Notes under the pieces: model-generated | Seen by the model: the letters and a program-made list of their open reading frames with translations, nothing else | Databases searched by the model: none | What the model was told of the DNA's origin: nothing | Made by a program: the position numbers and the translations under genes | Assembly: GCA_033980235.1 (NCBI GenBank) | Contig: CM067067.1 | Location: forward strand, 14,690,401 to 14,754,400 | Direction of reading: 5' to 3' | DNA length: 64,000 nt | From: Diadema setosum | Lineage: Eukaryota; Echinodermata; Echinoidea; Diadematoida; Diadematidae | Shown here: positions 12,756 through 24,945 of the stretch, one piece after another | Layout: the number at the start of each line of letters is the position of its first letter | Numbering within the stretch: the stretch's first letter is position 1

Positions 12756-13581
12756 AAAAAAAAAGAATAATAATATGGTTGTCCATACTCTTATCTATTG
12801 AGATACCAAAAATTAATAAATTAGTGCACTCTAAGATGATCATACAAACATGTTATTGATGATGCTTCTATGGAATCTGTCTCAAAATTGGGAGAAAATG
12901 GCCAAATGCCACAAAAAGAACATGGTGTTTTTTACGTTGCAAATTTGATTTGATCAAGATCAAGTGACCATATTTCCAGCATGCTGTTAAATTTGTAACG
13001 GTGCCATTGAGGGTGAATATGAACACGGCACACCATACAACTTCGCCGCAATTGAAAAGGCATTGCTCTCTAGATTTCTTGAATCATCAGATGAGGCGGT
13101 TATATATGTTGCAACTATGTGATATCTGCCAACGATAACAGCAGGGAAAGGTCTCAAGACGTAGAGGAAGACGCTGCACTGGGTGAACTTTGTGCGAATA
13201 CGAGAACTTCTTCAAAGACAAGTGAGACAACGAGGCAATTTCACCTAACAACACTCGAACGAGGGCAGAAAAGACGGACTGAGTTTCAAGGTATGTGCAG
13301 CTGCCAGTTCCAGGTTTCTGAAGCCAGTTCCCAGAATCAAAATGTTAAACTTTGATTCAGAAAACGCAAAGAGGTCTAAAACAGCAGTAAAAAAGAGTAC
13401 ACGCAACTGAGGGAGCCAGAGACTTTTTCGGACGTATGCTAGCTGTTGCAGCTGAATCAAGTGATACATTCGATCTTAAGCATATTCTTAGCTACCCTCT
13501 CATTGAAGTACCTCTTTCGCTGGCCCATCAAGTAATGGGGACACCCCTGAAGACTGAGAAAGCAGCTTTGACAAGGCTGCT

Positions 13582-14358
13582 TTAAGGGACTGTACAGTAC
13601 TGGTTGAGGTGATAATTCAGGTTTATATCATTCCTAAGTGAGAAAATGAGGAAACTCTTATGAAAAATGAAAGAGCATGTAATTTTAAAAAGGATTCAAC
13701 GTTTATTTGATGAAGATTGGTTTTCAAATGGTGAGATATCAAAAAAAGTGATAATAAAAGGCGACAGGCCACGACTTTTATTAGGATCTCTTTGTTTCAC
13801 CTTGTTTTTGGATATCTCAGCCATTTCAAATCCGAGTTCCATCAAGTAAACCTTTGAGTCCCCTTTGGATTGCATGCTCTTTGCCATCTCACAGAGTGGT
13901 TTCTAAATCTCTCGCAAAATGTTAAAGGGCTCATACAGTTTTGGTTGAGACCTAACTTCAGGTTTTTAACATTCTTCGATGAGATAATGAGAGTCCTCTT
14001 ATGAAATATGAAAGAGCATGTAATTCCAAGAGGAATTCAACGTTTATTTGATGAAAATTGGTCATGAAATTACTGAGATACCCAAAACAGAGTAATACTA
14101 ATAAATTGTGGGACCCACATATCATTAATATTATGATTGCTTTTTTACTTTGTTTTTGGATGTCTCAGCTATTCTAAAACCGATTTTCATCAAATAAACT
14201 TTCAATTCCTCTTAGAATGGCATGCCCTGTACTATTTCATAAGTGATTTCTTGGTATCTCGCAAAAAGTTAAAAGCCAAATCCTCAGCTCCAACTATACT
14301 GTACCATCCCTTTAAAAGCTAAATCCTCACCTCAACCAAAACTGTATAGTCTCTTTAA
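13582..14358. mobile_element. TTAA-type MITE (outer copy), inserted in the nuclease pseudogene
   Basis: The left end is TTAAGGGACTGTACAGT and the right end is the inverted equivalent, ACTGTATAGTCTCTTTAA. The subterminal GGTTGAGGTGA is also inverted at the right. Further internal sequence is self-complementary (13660-13745 against 13800-13885). The TTAA ends fit piggyBac- or Kolobok-type target duplications. Removing it with one TTAA approximately rejoins the host segments KTEKAALTRLL and LIDGG. Its own sequence, without the nested copy, is about 387 bp. Confidence 0.8.
13922..14315. mobile_element. TTAA-type MITE (inner copy), nested in a MITE of the same family
   Basis: Begins TTAAAGGGCTCATACAGT and ends ACTGTACCATCCCTTTAA. 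It is 394 bp with both TTAAs, close to the 387 bp of the outer copy. Deleting it together with one TTAA restores an uninterrupted right end of the outer copy (AAAATGTTAAAAGCTAAATC), which shows that it landed on a TTAA inside that copy's terminal repeat. Confidence 0.8.
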
Positions 14359-14564
14359 ACGGCAAAACGAAGAAACAAATTTTCCTGTGATCTCAGCAAG
14401 ATTGATTGACGGAGGCATCATCATTCATGAGACAATTCTACAACACAGCAATTCAACATATGGCCAAGGGTCTCTTGAAGAGAGTTTGCTCATGTCGCGG
14501 AGAGGAAATTTACTTGGTAATAGACAAAATATACCAATCCCCCTCCATCAAAGATCCTGAGGGA

Positions 14565-16460
14565 AACCTGCAATGTTCTACCTCACATGAGTTCTTCATT
14601 GCTGGGCCAGATCAGGTTCAGCGCCATAGAGGCAAGGATTTACTCAAGAGTTCTTCATTCAAGGAACAGTTCGCAAGATATATCGGAATGGAGGAAGCCC
14701 CAGTATGGACAGGTTATTGGATAGAAAATGTGGTGTGTTTCTCAAGGCACAAGCTGTGTAGAACTGAGGAATGCCAACAACCAACTGTAAGCAGATATGC
14801 CGGGACACTTGCAAGGCCATCATGAAGAAGCTAATAGGCAAATAAGAGGGCATTGTCTTCGTTAGGTCCAGTGACACAGACGTCTTCATCATCTTGCTGT
14901 ACTGTGCCAGGTCGGACGAAGGAAAAATAATTATAGACTTTGGTTCGGGCAATAACAGAAGGTAAGTTGATGTCTCGAAATTGCAGCAGTCCTCGAAGAG
15001 AAGCAACCTGACATTAGCGATGCACATATTGGTCTCCCTGAGAGGTTGCGATTTCACTTCACGTTTCTCCAGGAAAGGGAAAGGAAAACCTTATCAAAAG
15101 ATGGAAAATAGTGCAACACACATCAAATCTTTCCAGTCTCTCTCAAACGAGGAAGTAGATATTCGAGCTGCCACATTCTTCATCTGCCCACTGTATGGCT
15201 TTGCAACATTGGACATAAATGATGCCAGATATTATACAATGTCTTCAAGCGAATGAGCAGTGGAGGTGACAAAGGTACTGCCCCTTGCAAGACTGAATAA
15301 AATCATCTGCTATTTACTAATTCTCTTCCTCTCTGTGCCACAACACTAAAAAATCACATCCAAGAGCACAGTATGTCGCCAGAATGTGGAAAAGAGCCAG
15401 CACGGCAGTCTTGTAGACTATGGGTGGAAATCTACCCAGAAGCACTTTGAGCCAGACTGGTACCAAGGAAGTGCAGTCCCCGCATCTCTCGAAGGCTCAT
15501 CGTTCAGTCCTTCAGATAATGCAAACCGAGACGATGAGGAATCCGAAGGGACATGGAGTGAGCAAAGCGATGAGAGTGATGAAAGCGATGAGAGTGATGG
15601 AAGCGTCAGTGATGACGAAGACATTCTAAAGGCTGTGTCCCGAAATATTGCGAATTTAGTTTGACTCTTGATCGTAATGATGCAAATACTGTTTGCCCAT
15701 ATACAAGATTTAGATATTGCCTAGTTCCTGTACTCTCTTCCATAACTTATCTAGAAGCTTTAAGTGAAGAACATTATAATATTCTGACGAGATACACAAT
15801 TTTTTTTTTGTGCGCATTACGAACATTAATCTCCAACATAATATTGTGTCCAATAATGCTTTGTTTCAAAGTTTAGTTTTTGTGTTGCAAAGGTTAGGAT
15901 CACAGAGGGCGCTACCCTAAATGGTGGAAGGGTTATACTTTTTTAATGTTTGAACAGACTAGACTTATCTCAAATCACAAGAAAGGCTGGATATAGATTT
16001 TTACAACCGTTGGACAAGATTGAGATATTTATAGAGAGTATTAACAACTATCTTCTAGAAAGTGATCAAAATCTAGGTGTCATTTTCTCTAAAACAGCGA
16101 CGTCGACAATGATTGCCATGAATATATTCACCCTCAGGAGTATTACCACATAGAAAATAGGCAAATACATGGTAAATACATACTCCAAAATAGTTGGATA
16201 CCAAATAAAATATATCTAGGACACTCTTATAGATGCCGAAACTGACATCTTAATAATGATCATTCACTCAAACTGTCTCAAAAATTTTGGAAAAGGGCCA
16301 ACCGGAAGTGACGTCATACATTGCGTGATTTTGCGGGAAGGCCAACGATGAGACCCGGCAGCAATGCATTTTTGTGATATCCGGGGTCCATGTAAACTTC
16401 TTATGAGGTCAGTTGCTTGTCCGCTTTTCGGTTGAATAAACCTCCTGGGCCCCCGGTCTA
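14565..16460 (+). repeat. Right inverted arm of the composite element
   Basis: Mirror of 10533-12428. The outer non-coding 796 bp (15665-16460) matches the left end almost base for base, including the terminus CCTCCTGGGCCCCCGGTCTA. Confidence 0.9.
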
Positions 16461-16463
16461 TTA
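16461..16463. other. Right target-site duplication (TTA) of the composite element
   Basis: TTA directly follows the terminal GGTCTA and matches the TTA at 10530-10532. Confidence 0.65.
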
Positions 16464-16619
16464 AAGCAACTCTTCAGAAGAAGTTTGCAAACCCACACTT
16501 AAAAGAAAGAAAGAAAGAAAAAACTCAAACAAACACACATACACAAAACCCAAACTATGCACCTTAGACTGATTTTGCCTTTTCATAAGATTTTGTTAGA
16601 GGTATACTGTAAAACGTAG

Positions 16620-17000
16620 TGTTAAGGATTTCAACACTTTTATAACAGTTATCTGTTACACTTTATAAACACATAAACGCCTTTTTATATTGTTTATATA
16701 AAGCACTATAATGGAACACTCACATAAACACTTAAACACTTCATAAACACTTGAACACTTTACAAACACATCATCAGAACACCGTCATAAACACTTACAC
16801 ACTTCATAAACACTATGCAGAACACTTTCATAAATACTTAAAAACTTCATTGTATACGTTATCTTTAGTTTTTAAACACATCAATGTATTCATCTTATCA
16901 ATGCTTTGACGCGTTTATTGCTAAACGCTTTTCTGTAACACTTCATAAACATCTAAACGTGTTTATGAAAATAAACACTTCCAGTATAAAGTGTTTAAAT
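16620..17000. repeat. Cluster of ATAAACACTT-type short repeats
   Basis: The string CATAAACACTT and close variants (CACATAAACGC, CATAAACACTA, CATAAACATC) occur about nine times at irregular spacing. Inverted forms (GTGTTTATGAAA) lie near 16958. It may be a decayed repeat. The core ATAAACA also equals the forkhead-factor consensus, so a regulatory reading is possible but untested. Confidence 0.5.
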
Positions 17001-20000
17001 GATAAGAAATGTAACATCTGAAACAGAACATGCTAAGATTGTAAAACCCATTCATAGTGCCTAGTGAGATCAATTATAAGTATTACTTAGTTCTTTGATC
17101 TGGAGAGAGATGTTTTATCAAGAGATGTTTATTTCATTCTTTATCCTGAAATTTAAAAGATTTATGTACATGTATCATGAAACCAATGAAAAGTTATTGA
17201 TCAAAACCCTGACTGTTTTGACTAATTTCTATCATATCAAACGAGCTGTATACGTTTGGCATTTCTTTGTTGATATTTTATTTTTCTGCCAACCACTTCC
17301 ACACAATTTTGTAAATTACCCACACAATTATAGTGTACACCCAAACTGTCATTTCTTTATACTGACAAATATTCTGTCAGCCGTTACGAGAACATTATTT
17401 AAGGACTGTTTATTACAGGTCCAAAAGGGCCAAGGAAAATTGCAACCAGTTGAAACTCTAGAACAGAGCATGGTAACCAATTTTCTTCAAGAACACAGTA
17501 ACCAAATCATAATGCAAATATTTGATTGCTCATTTTGCCGTCTGATTGTGACGACTGACAACAGTAAAACAAAGTTCCGACGAGTGGGTAGAAAATTCAG
17601 CATTTCGATTTCTTTATTAGTTAAAAAATAAACCCCACAAAAAACAAAAATTGTAAATTGTAAATCATACTTATATATCATAAGTTTCGGTTACGATGGG
17701 GCAATGTTATTTTGTGTCTAGGCCTCTCTTAAACCTGTGAATGGTGGTGTCTTCTTTCACATTTTGCAAAGAGTTCAACTTTATTTTAAAACGAGAACAC
17801 ATCATCACCACCTCTCCCACGTTTCCTCATCCCTTAGCCTCAAATTGGCACCATTTTCTCTCATTTTATTCACTCTTTCAGTCGTCTCCTAGTATTTTGA
17901 CAGTTCAATTAAAAATACAAAAACCAAAAGAAAAATCAAAGCTCGTAGCACAGCCGGCCGTGCCACAGCATTTCTTTTCCTTTTTAAATCTAATTTGCTA
18001 TGCCACATTCGGGAGTGCCAAAACTTCAGAGTGCTCTTGTACGAGGAAAGGGGGTGGGGTTGGGAAATGACATGATGTAATGAAGTCGAGTACCCTTTAA
18101 TGAATTTTGTTACTGTTCAAGACTTAATTTGATATCAAATCTCGAGACAGCCTCTACCATGGCTTTGCTCGCTTGTGATAAGGAACGTATCGAATGTTTT
18201 CTTACGTTTTTCACGAAATAGGGACATAAGCAGAAACCATGAATGTAGTGCAGGTGATGTTACCATTACATCTTGAGTTACCATTGACTTAAATTTGTCC
18301 TGATATGACAAATGTGAATTAAAGGAGTAAACTAAAGGAGAAGAATATCTATATTTTGCATCGAATATTTCTCTTTGTCGTTTATAAATAAGTATTATGA
18401 CTGAAGTATTAACTTTCACGGAAATTGTGCATGTGTAGTTGCAAATTATCTACAGATCATAATTTCGTGTTTTTTTAAATTACATCTTGAGTACAAACTT
18501 GGGAAAGGCAGACGAGTTGATGACATCATTACTTCAACTTATTACATCATCACCTCAGCTTGTGTGAATATGAATAGTTGGAACCAATTTCACCATTTGG
18601 TAAGATGAATTATTTGTAAAGCTTTCACATTCCATAACTTTTTTATTTTACATGTGTTTTATAGGGTCCGATTTTAAGTGATATTTCTACTAGTCGGTTC
18701 TCTAAGTTCATCTGTTAATTAAAGTCAATTTGATTTTGTTATATGTACAGTGATTAACTGCTCCTCAAACTCTCAATGTAGGCCGCTGTCCTTTGCAATA
18801 TTCGAGTGTAATGCAGCACAATGATTAAAAGTAATTTGCATTCAAATTGTGTTGTACCAATCGACAGCAATAACGAACAACGAACGCGCACTGTTTTGGT
18901 AAGCGGGGCCTGACTACGAGTGCGTGCGTGCGGACCAAAGTACATTATTCAGATCATTGCGTGATGTTGCTCCGTGTTCAGATGAAGCATTACATACCTC
19001 ACGAACTTACTCTGAAGCCAAAAGGGGGCTGGGAAGGGGTAACGACCAGACCCCCTCCGAAACTGCATCAAAGCTGCTGCTGCTGTTGCTGCTAACTGTT
19101 TAAATAGTATACACCTCTAGGGATTAAGTGTGCAATTTCACTTTGCCTTGTGGATGGAACACGGACAACAACAAAATAGGAGTAGTAAAACTGCCATTAC
19201 TTAATTCTTTGTTCTTAATCTTAAATTTTATGATCCAAATAGAGAAGGAGTAACATCGTGAGAGACAGAGAAAAACAAAAAACCTCTTAAGAAACCTGTA
19301 TAGAATCACTTGAGTTGTCCCAAAATATTAATAATACAATCAGTCGTGCTGGCAAATTAACTCATTGGACTATCTCTGTCTATAATAGTATATCAATTTT
19401 CACAACTTTAATGAAGATTTGTCACAAACTCCAAACAACTATCTCGTTCATTGTTCTCATTTTTCGTTTTCATGGTCATCATAACGTTGATATGAAAAAA
19501 AAATGTAAAAAAAAATTAAAAATGGCCTTTTGCAATGTGATAGCTCAATTTTGTTACCAGATGGGGCTAAAAAACATAAACAAAACTCAAAATAGGTATT
19601 ACGGAATGAGGGAAATTCGTGACACGGAATCAAATCACCATCACACGAAAACTTAAAGTTATAACAATTTTATTACTCCCTCTGGTTTCCTCGGACGGCA
19701 TGGTCCCAGCCTCGCTCGAAATGAGCCATCAACACTTTTTTTTTTAACCTCGGCCCAACCGGCCACACCCACTTCGCACAAATGCATATTCATGACAATA
19801 GGACAGATGTGTTTCATCAACCTCAGCTGATTAATACAGTCGAATAATGGGCTTGTACTATTGTTCATCCACATACTTGTATTTGCGTCTGCTCGTTAAA
19901 TTGTAGGACCCTTTGCAGTGTTTTTATTATTGAATTCTGAAGTGTAGCAAACAAGAAATAGATATGAAGAATAACTTTTAATGCCTGAAGAATACATGTT

Positions 20001-20884
20001 TATAGACGCTTTCTGACAGGACACAATTCAACATTTTTCCCCAAAGTGGCACGAAGTTATGAAACTCTCAAATCGATCGCGATAATGAAACTCACAAGTG
20101 AATCCTTTCCATTTCCTAATGGGATTTGATGTAACCTCCCCCCCCCCCCCCCCGTTCCTTTTAATCACTTTCTCACAAGTCCGATGATTTTCTGAATGTC
20201 TTTATAGCTTTTTTTCTTTCTTTTTGTCGTCATGTCAAGGGACAAAAACAAAAACAAACAAATCACCCCACAAAAAAACAACAACAACAAACTCCATATA
20301 TTTGTCTGTATCAGTTCTTGGGCTGCCTTAGTCAGCAGGTTATTGTTGTTGTTGTTTTCTCTCTCTCTCTCTCTCTTTCAAAAGATTTTGGTCTTCGCTT
20401 TGTTTCTATGGCAGCTTCTCTTCAATATAACATGTTGCTCGTTACCATGTGACGTTGCTGTCACGCAAGAGTTTGCATTTTCCCTTGGTTAACTGTCATT
20501 CACTCGTGTTTATTACACCCCGCTTCTTCTTTTTCTCTTCTCTGTTTGCTTCTCTGCTCTGTTCTGCTTTCCCGAGGGAATCACATTATTCAATTATTGG
20601 TTGATTTAATTTCGTCCATACCAACAACTGTAAAATATAGAGTCTTCGGTCACAACAGAAAAAAAAAAATATTTTGTTTAGGGATGGGTGATGATAATAA
20701 TATGATAGGCAAATTGTATTTGTCACATTTTGTCCTTGATTACATAGATGACGAGAAATTGAAGCAAAATGCCCTGAAAGGGGGAAAAACAATTTTCACC
20801 GTCTCTACCAGGTGCTTCCAGATTACATGCCGTGACGCCGAAATTCTTTGAAATTCCCTCGGGTAGACTTGACGTTAAACTTTG

Positions 20885-20886
20885 TG

Positions 20887-20925
<39 letters not shown>

Positions 20926-20943
20926 TGCGTGTGCGTACGCGCG
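20885..20943. repeat. (GT)n microsatellite
   Basis: Long GT run grading into GTGCGTGCGTACGCGCG. Confidence 0.95.
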
Positions 20944-21691
20944 TGTTCAATGATTTTTGTTTTAAATTCTAATGTTATTCTCACATCTCTGACTGTCAGA
21001 TCTGTAAAAAAAAAAAATCGTCGATATTCTAAATCTGTTGCTTAATCAGTCATATCTTGAAAAAAAAAATACCGATGGTTTGGTGATGTAGCATTTCATT
21101 AAGTAAATAATCTCTTTCAGTGTTTGACAAAAGAAAGAGTGTTGCAGTTTCTCTCATCTTTTGTTCTTATCATATCTGTTTGGTTCGTTTGCAACACACT
21201 CTAAAACCTTGCCATTATTGATGTTTAACTGATTCCAGATTTTGGAACTGGTCATCAAGAACACTATACGTTCTTGCCTTTCTCTAAAATAAGCCAAAAA
21301 TTTCTGTATTTCTGATTATCTATTTGTCTATATATCTATTTGACTTTTGTGCAGAATTAATCAGTTTTACCAGTCCCATCAAATCTTCATTTCCCAATAT
21401 AAAATGCAGTGTAATTCTAAGACGCCAATTGACAATATCAATTTCGATGATATAATGTCCGTTGGAAAACTCCCCTCAGCGTTGATGGATTAATTCCATG
21501 AATTTACCAATGAGGACACCATTTCCACAATGCTACATGCACAACTTGAAAAAAAAAATCTATCTGGTCTTATGCTGTTTATTCATAGATCAATAATCAT
21601 CATCTAATGCACTAGATTCCCATAGATATTTCGGGAAACCAAACACGACGAGAGAGGGGGTGATGAGGTTCGTGTTCGTTCTAAACAAAGC

Positions 21692-21796
21692 TAACAACAA
21701 CAGCAACAACAACAACAACAACAACAATAATAACAACAACAACAACATCAACATCAACAACAGAAACAACAACATCAACGGCAGCAGCAGCAGCGG
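21692..21796. repeat. (AAC)n trinucleotide array
   Basis: AAC/ATC/AGC triplets over about 100 bp. Open frames through it (polyasparagine on plus, polyleucine on minus) are by-products of the repeat. A (CT)n tract follows at about 21900-21933. Confidence 0.95.
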
Positions 21797-24269
21797 CAAA
21801 CAACAATTGCATCGACATCAGTTTGATTTGTTTATCATGTTCCCATCGGTTTATTCAAATTGCCTTTTGTTTATAAATCATCTCCACATCCAACCCAATC
21901 CTCTCTCTCTCTTTCCTCTCTCTCTCTCTCTCCGTCTTTCTCACTCTTTTAATATTTATTCATCAATACTTCTCGAAATTCCCGCGTTCTAGTTTCTGAT
22001 GCGCAGGTGCAGCCGATTCACAAAATGAGTCAATTATTCTTGAGAAGCCTAGATTTCACAAAGAAGTAAGTACAGATTTAAGTGTAAATGAAACGACAAC
22101 TCCAGCTTGAATAAATTCCTTCTATCTTTTTTTCCCCTTTCATCAGAAAACTGTGAGAGGCTACATGAAGTCTTAAACGTCTTATATCATTTTCGTTGTT
22201 TAAAGAAAAAAAAAAACACAAGAAGAAATCACCATGGCTGCTGTGATAGTTTAAAACAATATATCGCAAAAAGAAATATGATATCAAGAGAAAACGCAAT
22301 TCTTGACGATAATAATCTCGTCGATGACGCTGCTGCTTTTATAACGACGTTTGTTTATGATTCACGTTGCGTGAACGCACATGACAGCTACTTTTACATG
22401 AGTGCTTCTTGACACTCACTGGAGTGTTTCGTAATGTGCTGCTTTTATAAACCTTCTGAGGATGAGAGATGTTTTTATGTTTCACGAGTTTCAACGCCAC
22501 GTGTAGACGCTGCAGGTATACTCATCTGAATCTTAGGCACTTAATTAAATTTCTTATCGTAGAAGAATCATGTTATTGAATTTTTAAAGTGGTGTACATT
22601 CTACCAGCAGAAAATAGAAAAGATAATTCCGAGTATTACTCGTTTAGATTGAAGGTGCTAATCTGAAGACAGCGTAATTCAACGAAGAAAAAAGAAAAGA
22701 AAAGAAAAGAAAAGGAGACCATAGCGTGAACTACTAGTGTTTTAAAATGTCACTTTTGGTTGTTCTGTGGGTGAAGAGCTGATTAGGAGTGTATCTCTTG
22801 TAATAATTGTGAAGCGATGGAAAGATTTATCTTTCTTTGGTATGAGCCTCAATCTGTAACTGTTAATCTTTAGAGTGTCTACTTTACATATATAATATTT
22901 GTTGACCTAATAAGTGCGAAAACATGAGTAACAATTGCAAAAATCGCCTTTTGTCTAAGAGTGCTCTGCATAAAGGTATAGAGGGTTTGCAGAGTTCTTC
23001 CGCAAATTGGGGTGGAATGCGCTTCTTTGATCGTCGGTAAAAAGATGAGGAACACAAGATGATAATGCATTACGAATTGAAATCTGCTGAATAGAAATCT
23101 GCTGACTCAACAACAACAAAAACAAAAAGAGAATCAGACGTGACCAGATGAAATAAAAAAAAAATACCTGTTGAAATCAATAGATTTGGTCTTGTTTGTT
23201 AAACTGAATAATCAATGCAAATAAATGTTGACTTGTATGGATACTCCTACAAAGGCTAACCCATTATCCGTTTTCTCTCTTTATGATATTCAAGACATGG
23301 TTTGTCGCTGCGAGCTGTGCGTTGAATACGAACATGATGAACAGAGAAAAATGGACTATGTGGGTTGGCCTTTAATAGTAGAAGTGACCACGTTATCGGC
23401 CAGGTGGCCATGTTAAAGCTTATGGACCATAAAATGTTGGAAAAACACTTAACAGAAACCTGCATTCGTACAGGCTGGCCTGTTTATTTGGTCACTTTCA
23501 TTGACAGATTTCATCCATTCAGTGAGACTTCTTTGTTAATTCACGTAACACTCAAACTTTGAAAAAGTGCAATTTGCCATTGTCTTTAAAGTTCGTGTGC
23601 TCAGTCATGCATGACATTTGTCAACATAATTAGGTATCAATGGAAAGAGGAAGAGTTCTTCTTTCCTCACAAGCAACACTGTGCTCTCCACAGCCGACAA
23701 GTATGAAAGGCAGCCCTCCAAAGTTGGATTTTTTTTTAAATACGCATTTTATGATAAGCACACGAAGCATCCTATTTTCCACAATGTATGAAGCTTTTTT
23801 TTTTAATTCATAAGTTGTTTTTTTTTCGGCGGGCACTGAGGACATTTGGAATAAGGCACTGAGAACAACATGACTATCTGCTCAGTCTGCATATCCAGTC
23901 TGCATGACAGTAAACTAAACTTGACAAGGTTTTGGACCCGCGAAAAAGATATACTAGGGTAGAATCCTGGAAAGATATAATCAATTGTAACATCACTTGA
24001 CCCTATATATCACACGCACGTATCACATGGCAGTTCTGTAATGATGCCAGAACTCTTTTGAGGAGAAATGTATACACAGACAAAAATACCTCATAAAACA
24101 ACAGGGCGCCATTGTAACGTTTAAGACAAATCGAAATTTAAACAAGTTGTCATGGTTAAAAAGCCGTTTCAGAAATGTATGTAATATACCTGTGAAATGT
24201 AAAGGATTAACACCTATTAAATGCAAAAGGGATGGGCGAGTGTACAATGCATCAAAACGATTTGATACG

Positions 24270-24312
24270 CGCGCGCACACACACACGCACACGCACACAC
24301 ACACACACACAC
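24270..24312. repeat. (AC)n microsatellite
   Basis: Preceded by GCGCGCGC, then an AC run with GC interruptions. Confidence 0.95.
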
Positions 24313-24909
24313 TCTTTTCTTTTATTCTCTACAAAGAAATGCTCAAAGGGATCACGAATCTATGCCTTGCACGTGACCGGAAAGCAGGACGCTCAGCCTG
24401 GCATGATATTGCTTCTAAGCGGGGACTTCAGCCCCGTTTTGTGGCACAAGGGGCATGTACACCAGGCGCTCAGCCGTAACAGTCCCTGGATTCGTAATGG
24501 CGCTGTCTCTGATTTCAGCTTGCGCATCGTAGCGAAAGAAAAGAAAAAAAGCATAGGCAAGTGTTCGTACCTACAGATATTTTTTTTTCCTCTCTCTCTC
24601 TTTCACTGTCTTTTTTTTTGGGGGGGGGGGGAAGGGACTCGGTGGCGAACTTCCATCATTGAGCGATGTTTTCCTGACACCTTTCCCTGCCACATATCAA
24701 CTTTCCTACGTGATGCTTCTCATTCTCCCGTTTTTGTTTTGTTTTGTTTTGTTTTTTTCATTTTGAGAAGACGAGAAATATACACCTATAGTTGCTGTTG
24801 GGCATGCTGCATGTCACGTGGTCCCATTTAGTTTTCTCTTAGTGTTCAACAGTCGTGACAGTAATCACTGTGAGCATCTTGTCGCATGCTGACGATGCTA
24901 CAATGTCAA

Positions 24910-24913
<4 letters not shown>

Positions 24914-24942
<29 letters not shown>
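24914..24942. repeat. (GT)n microsatellite
   Basis: About 28 bp of pure GT. Confidence 0.95.

Positions 24943-24945
<3 letters not shown>

Larger units (their letters stand above)
13003..15664 (+). pseudogene. Broken XPG/PIN-like nuclease gene of the transposon, right copy
   Basis: Plus-strand counterpart of the left-arm pseudogene, more complete but split by nested MITEs. Conserved segments: GTPYNFAAIEKALL (near 13036); SETTRQFHLTTLERG (13221-13266); ILSYPLIEVPLSLAHQ and KTEKAALTRLL (13484-13581); after the MITE, LIDGG (14402-14416); VIDKIYQSPSIKDPE (14517-14561); DLLKSSSFKEQF (about 14634); RSSDTDVFIILL (from 14864); DFGSGNNRR then an in-frame TAA (14963-14965); GCDFTSRF (15044-15067); DINDARY; RAQYVARMWKRAS (15363-15401, another frame); DYGWK and PDWYQGSAVP; an acidic Ser/Asp/Glu tail to the stop after 15661. 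This order (SLA/KT, IDG, VxDxY-SIK, RSxDTDV, GCDxTSxF, RAxYVAxxWK) matches a family of uncharacterised metazoan repeat proteins with a PIN/XPG-like core, recalled from general knowledge. Stops, frameshifts and the insertion make it non-functional. Confidence 0.72.
10533..16460. mobile_element. Palindromic composite DNA transposon, Academ-like (tentative)
   Basis: A 5928-bp element with perfect inverted termini: TAGACCGGGGGCCCAGGAGG at the left and its reverse complement at the right. It is flanked by TTA on both sides. The inverted identity runs inward for about 1.9 kb per arm (10533-12428 against 14565-16460); only about four differences were counted in the outermost 200 bp. Homology continues in patches to about 12755 and 13003 around a unique centre. 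Each arm holds the 3' half of the same broken gene, transcribed from centre to end, so both element ends are copies of one original 3' end. Academ elements are known for 3-4 bp target duplications, and some encode an XPG nuclease. The broken protein here has XPG/PIN-like motifs, so Academ is the favoured assignment. It is unproven, since no DDE transposase segment was identified. Confidence 0.75.

Noticed and set aside
10858..13020. 12-mer GAGGGTGAATAT near the element's outer arm and at both inner homologous starts
   Set aside because: Could mark repeated termini, but the shared stretch is too short to separate from coincidence.
14961..14986. GTAAGT...GCAG read as an intron inside the nuclease gene
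   Set aside because: About 26 nt is far too short for a spliceosomal intron, and the encoded VDVSK motif belongs to the protein, so the TAA is a real lesion.
17095..17631. 178-codon open frame
   Set aside because: Starts with TTG (first ATG at 17110), AT-rich, no domain or motif, no splice or promoter context; expected by chance in this much sequence.
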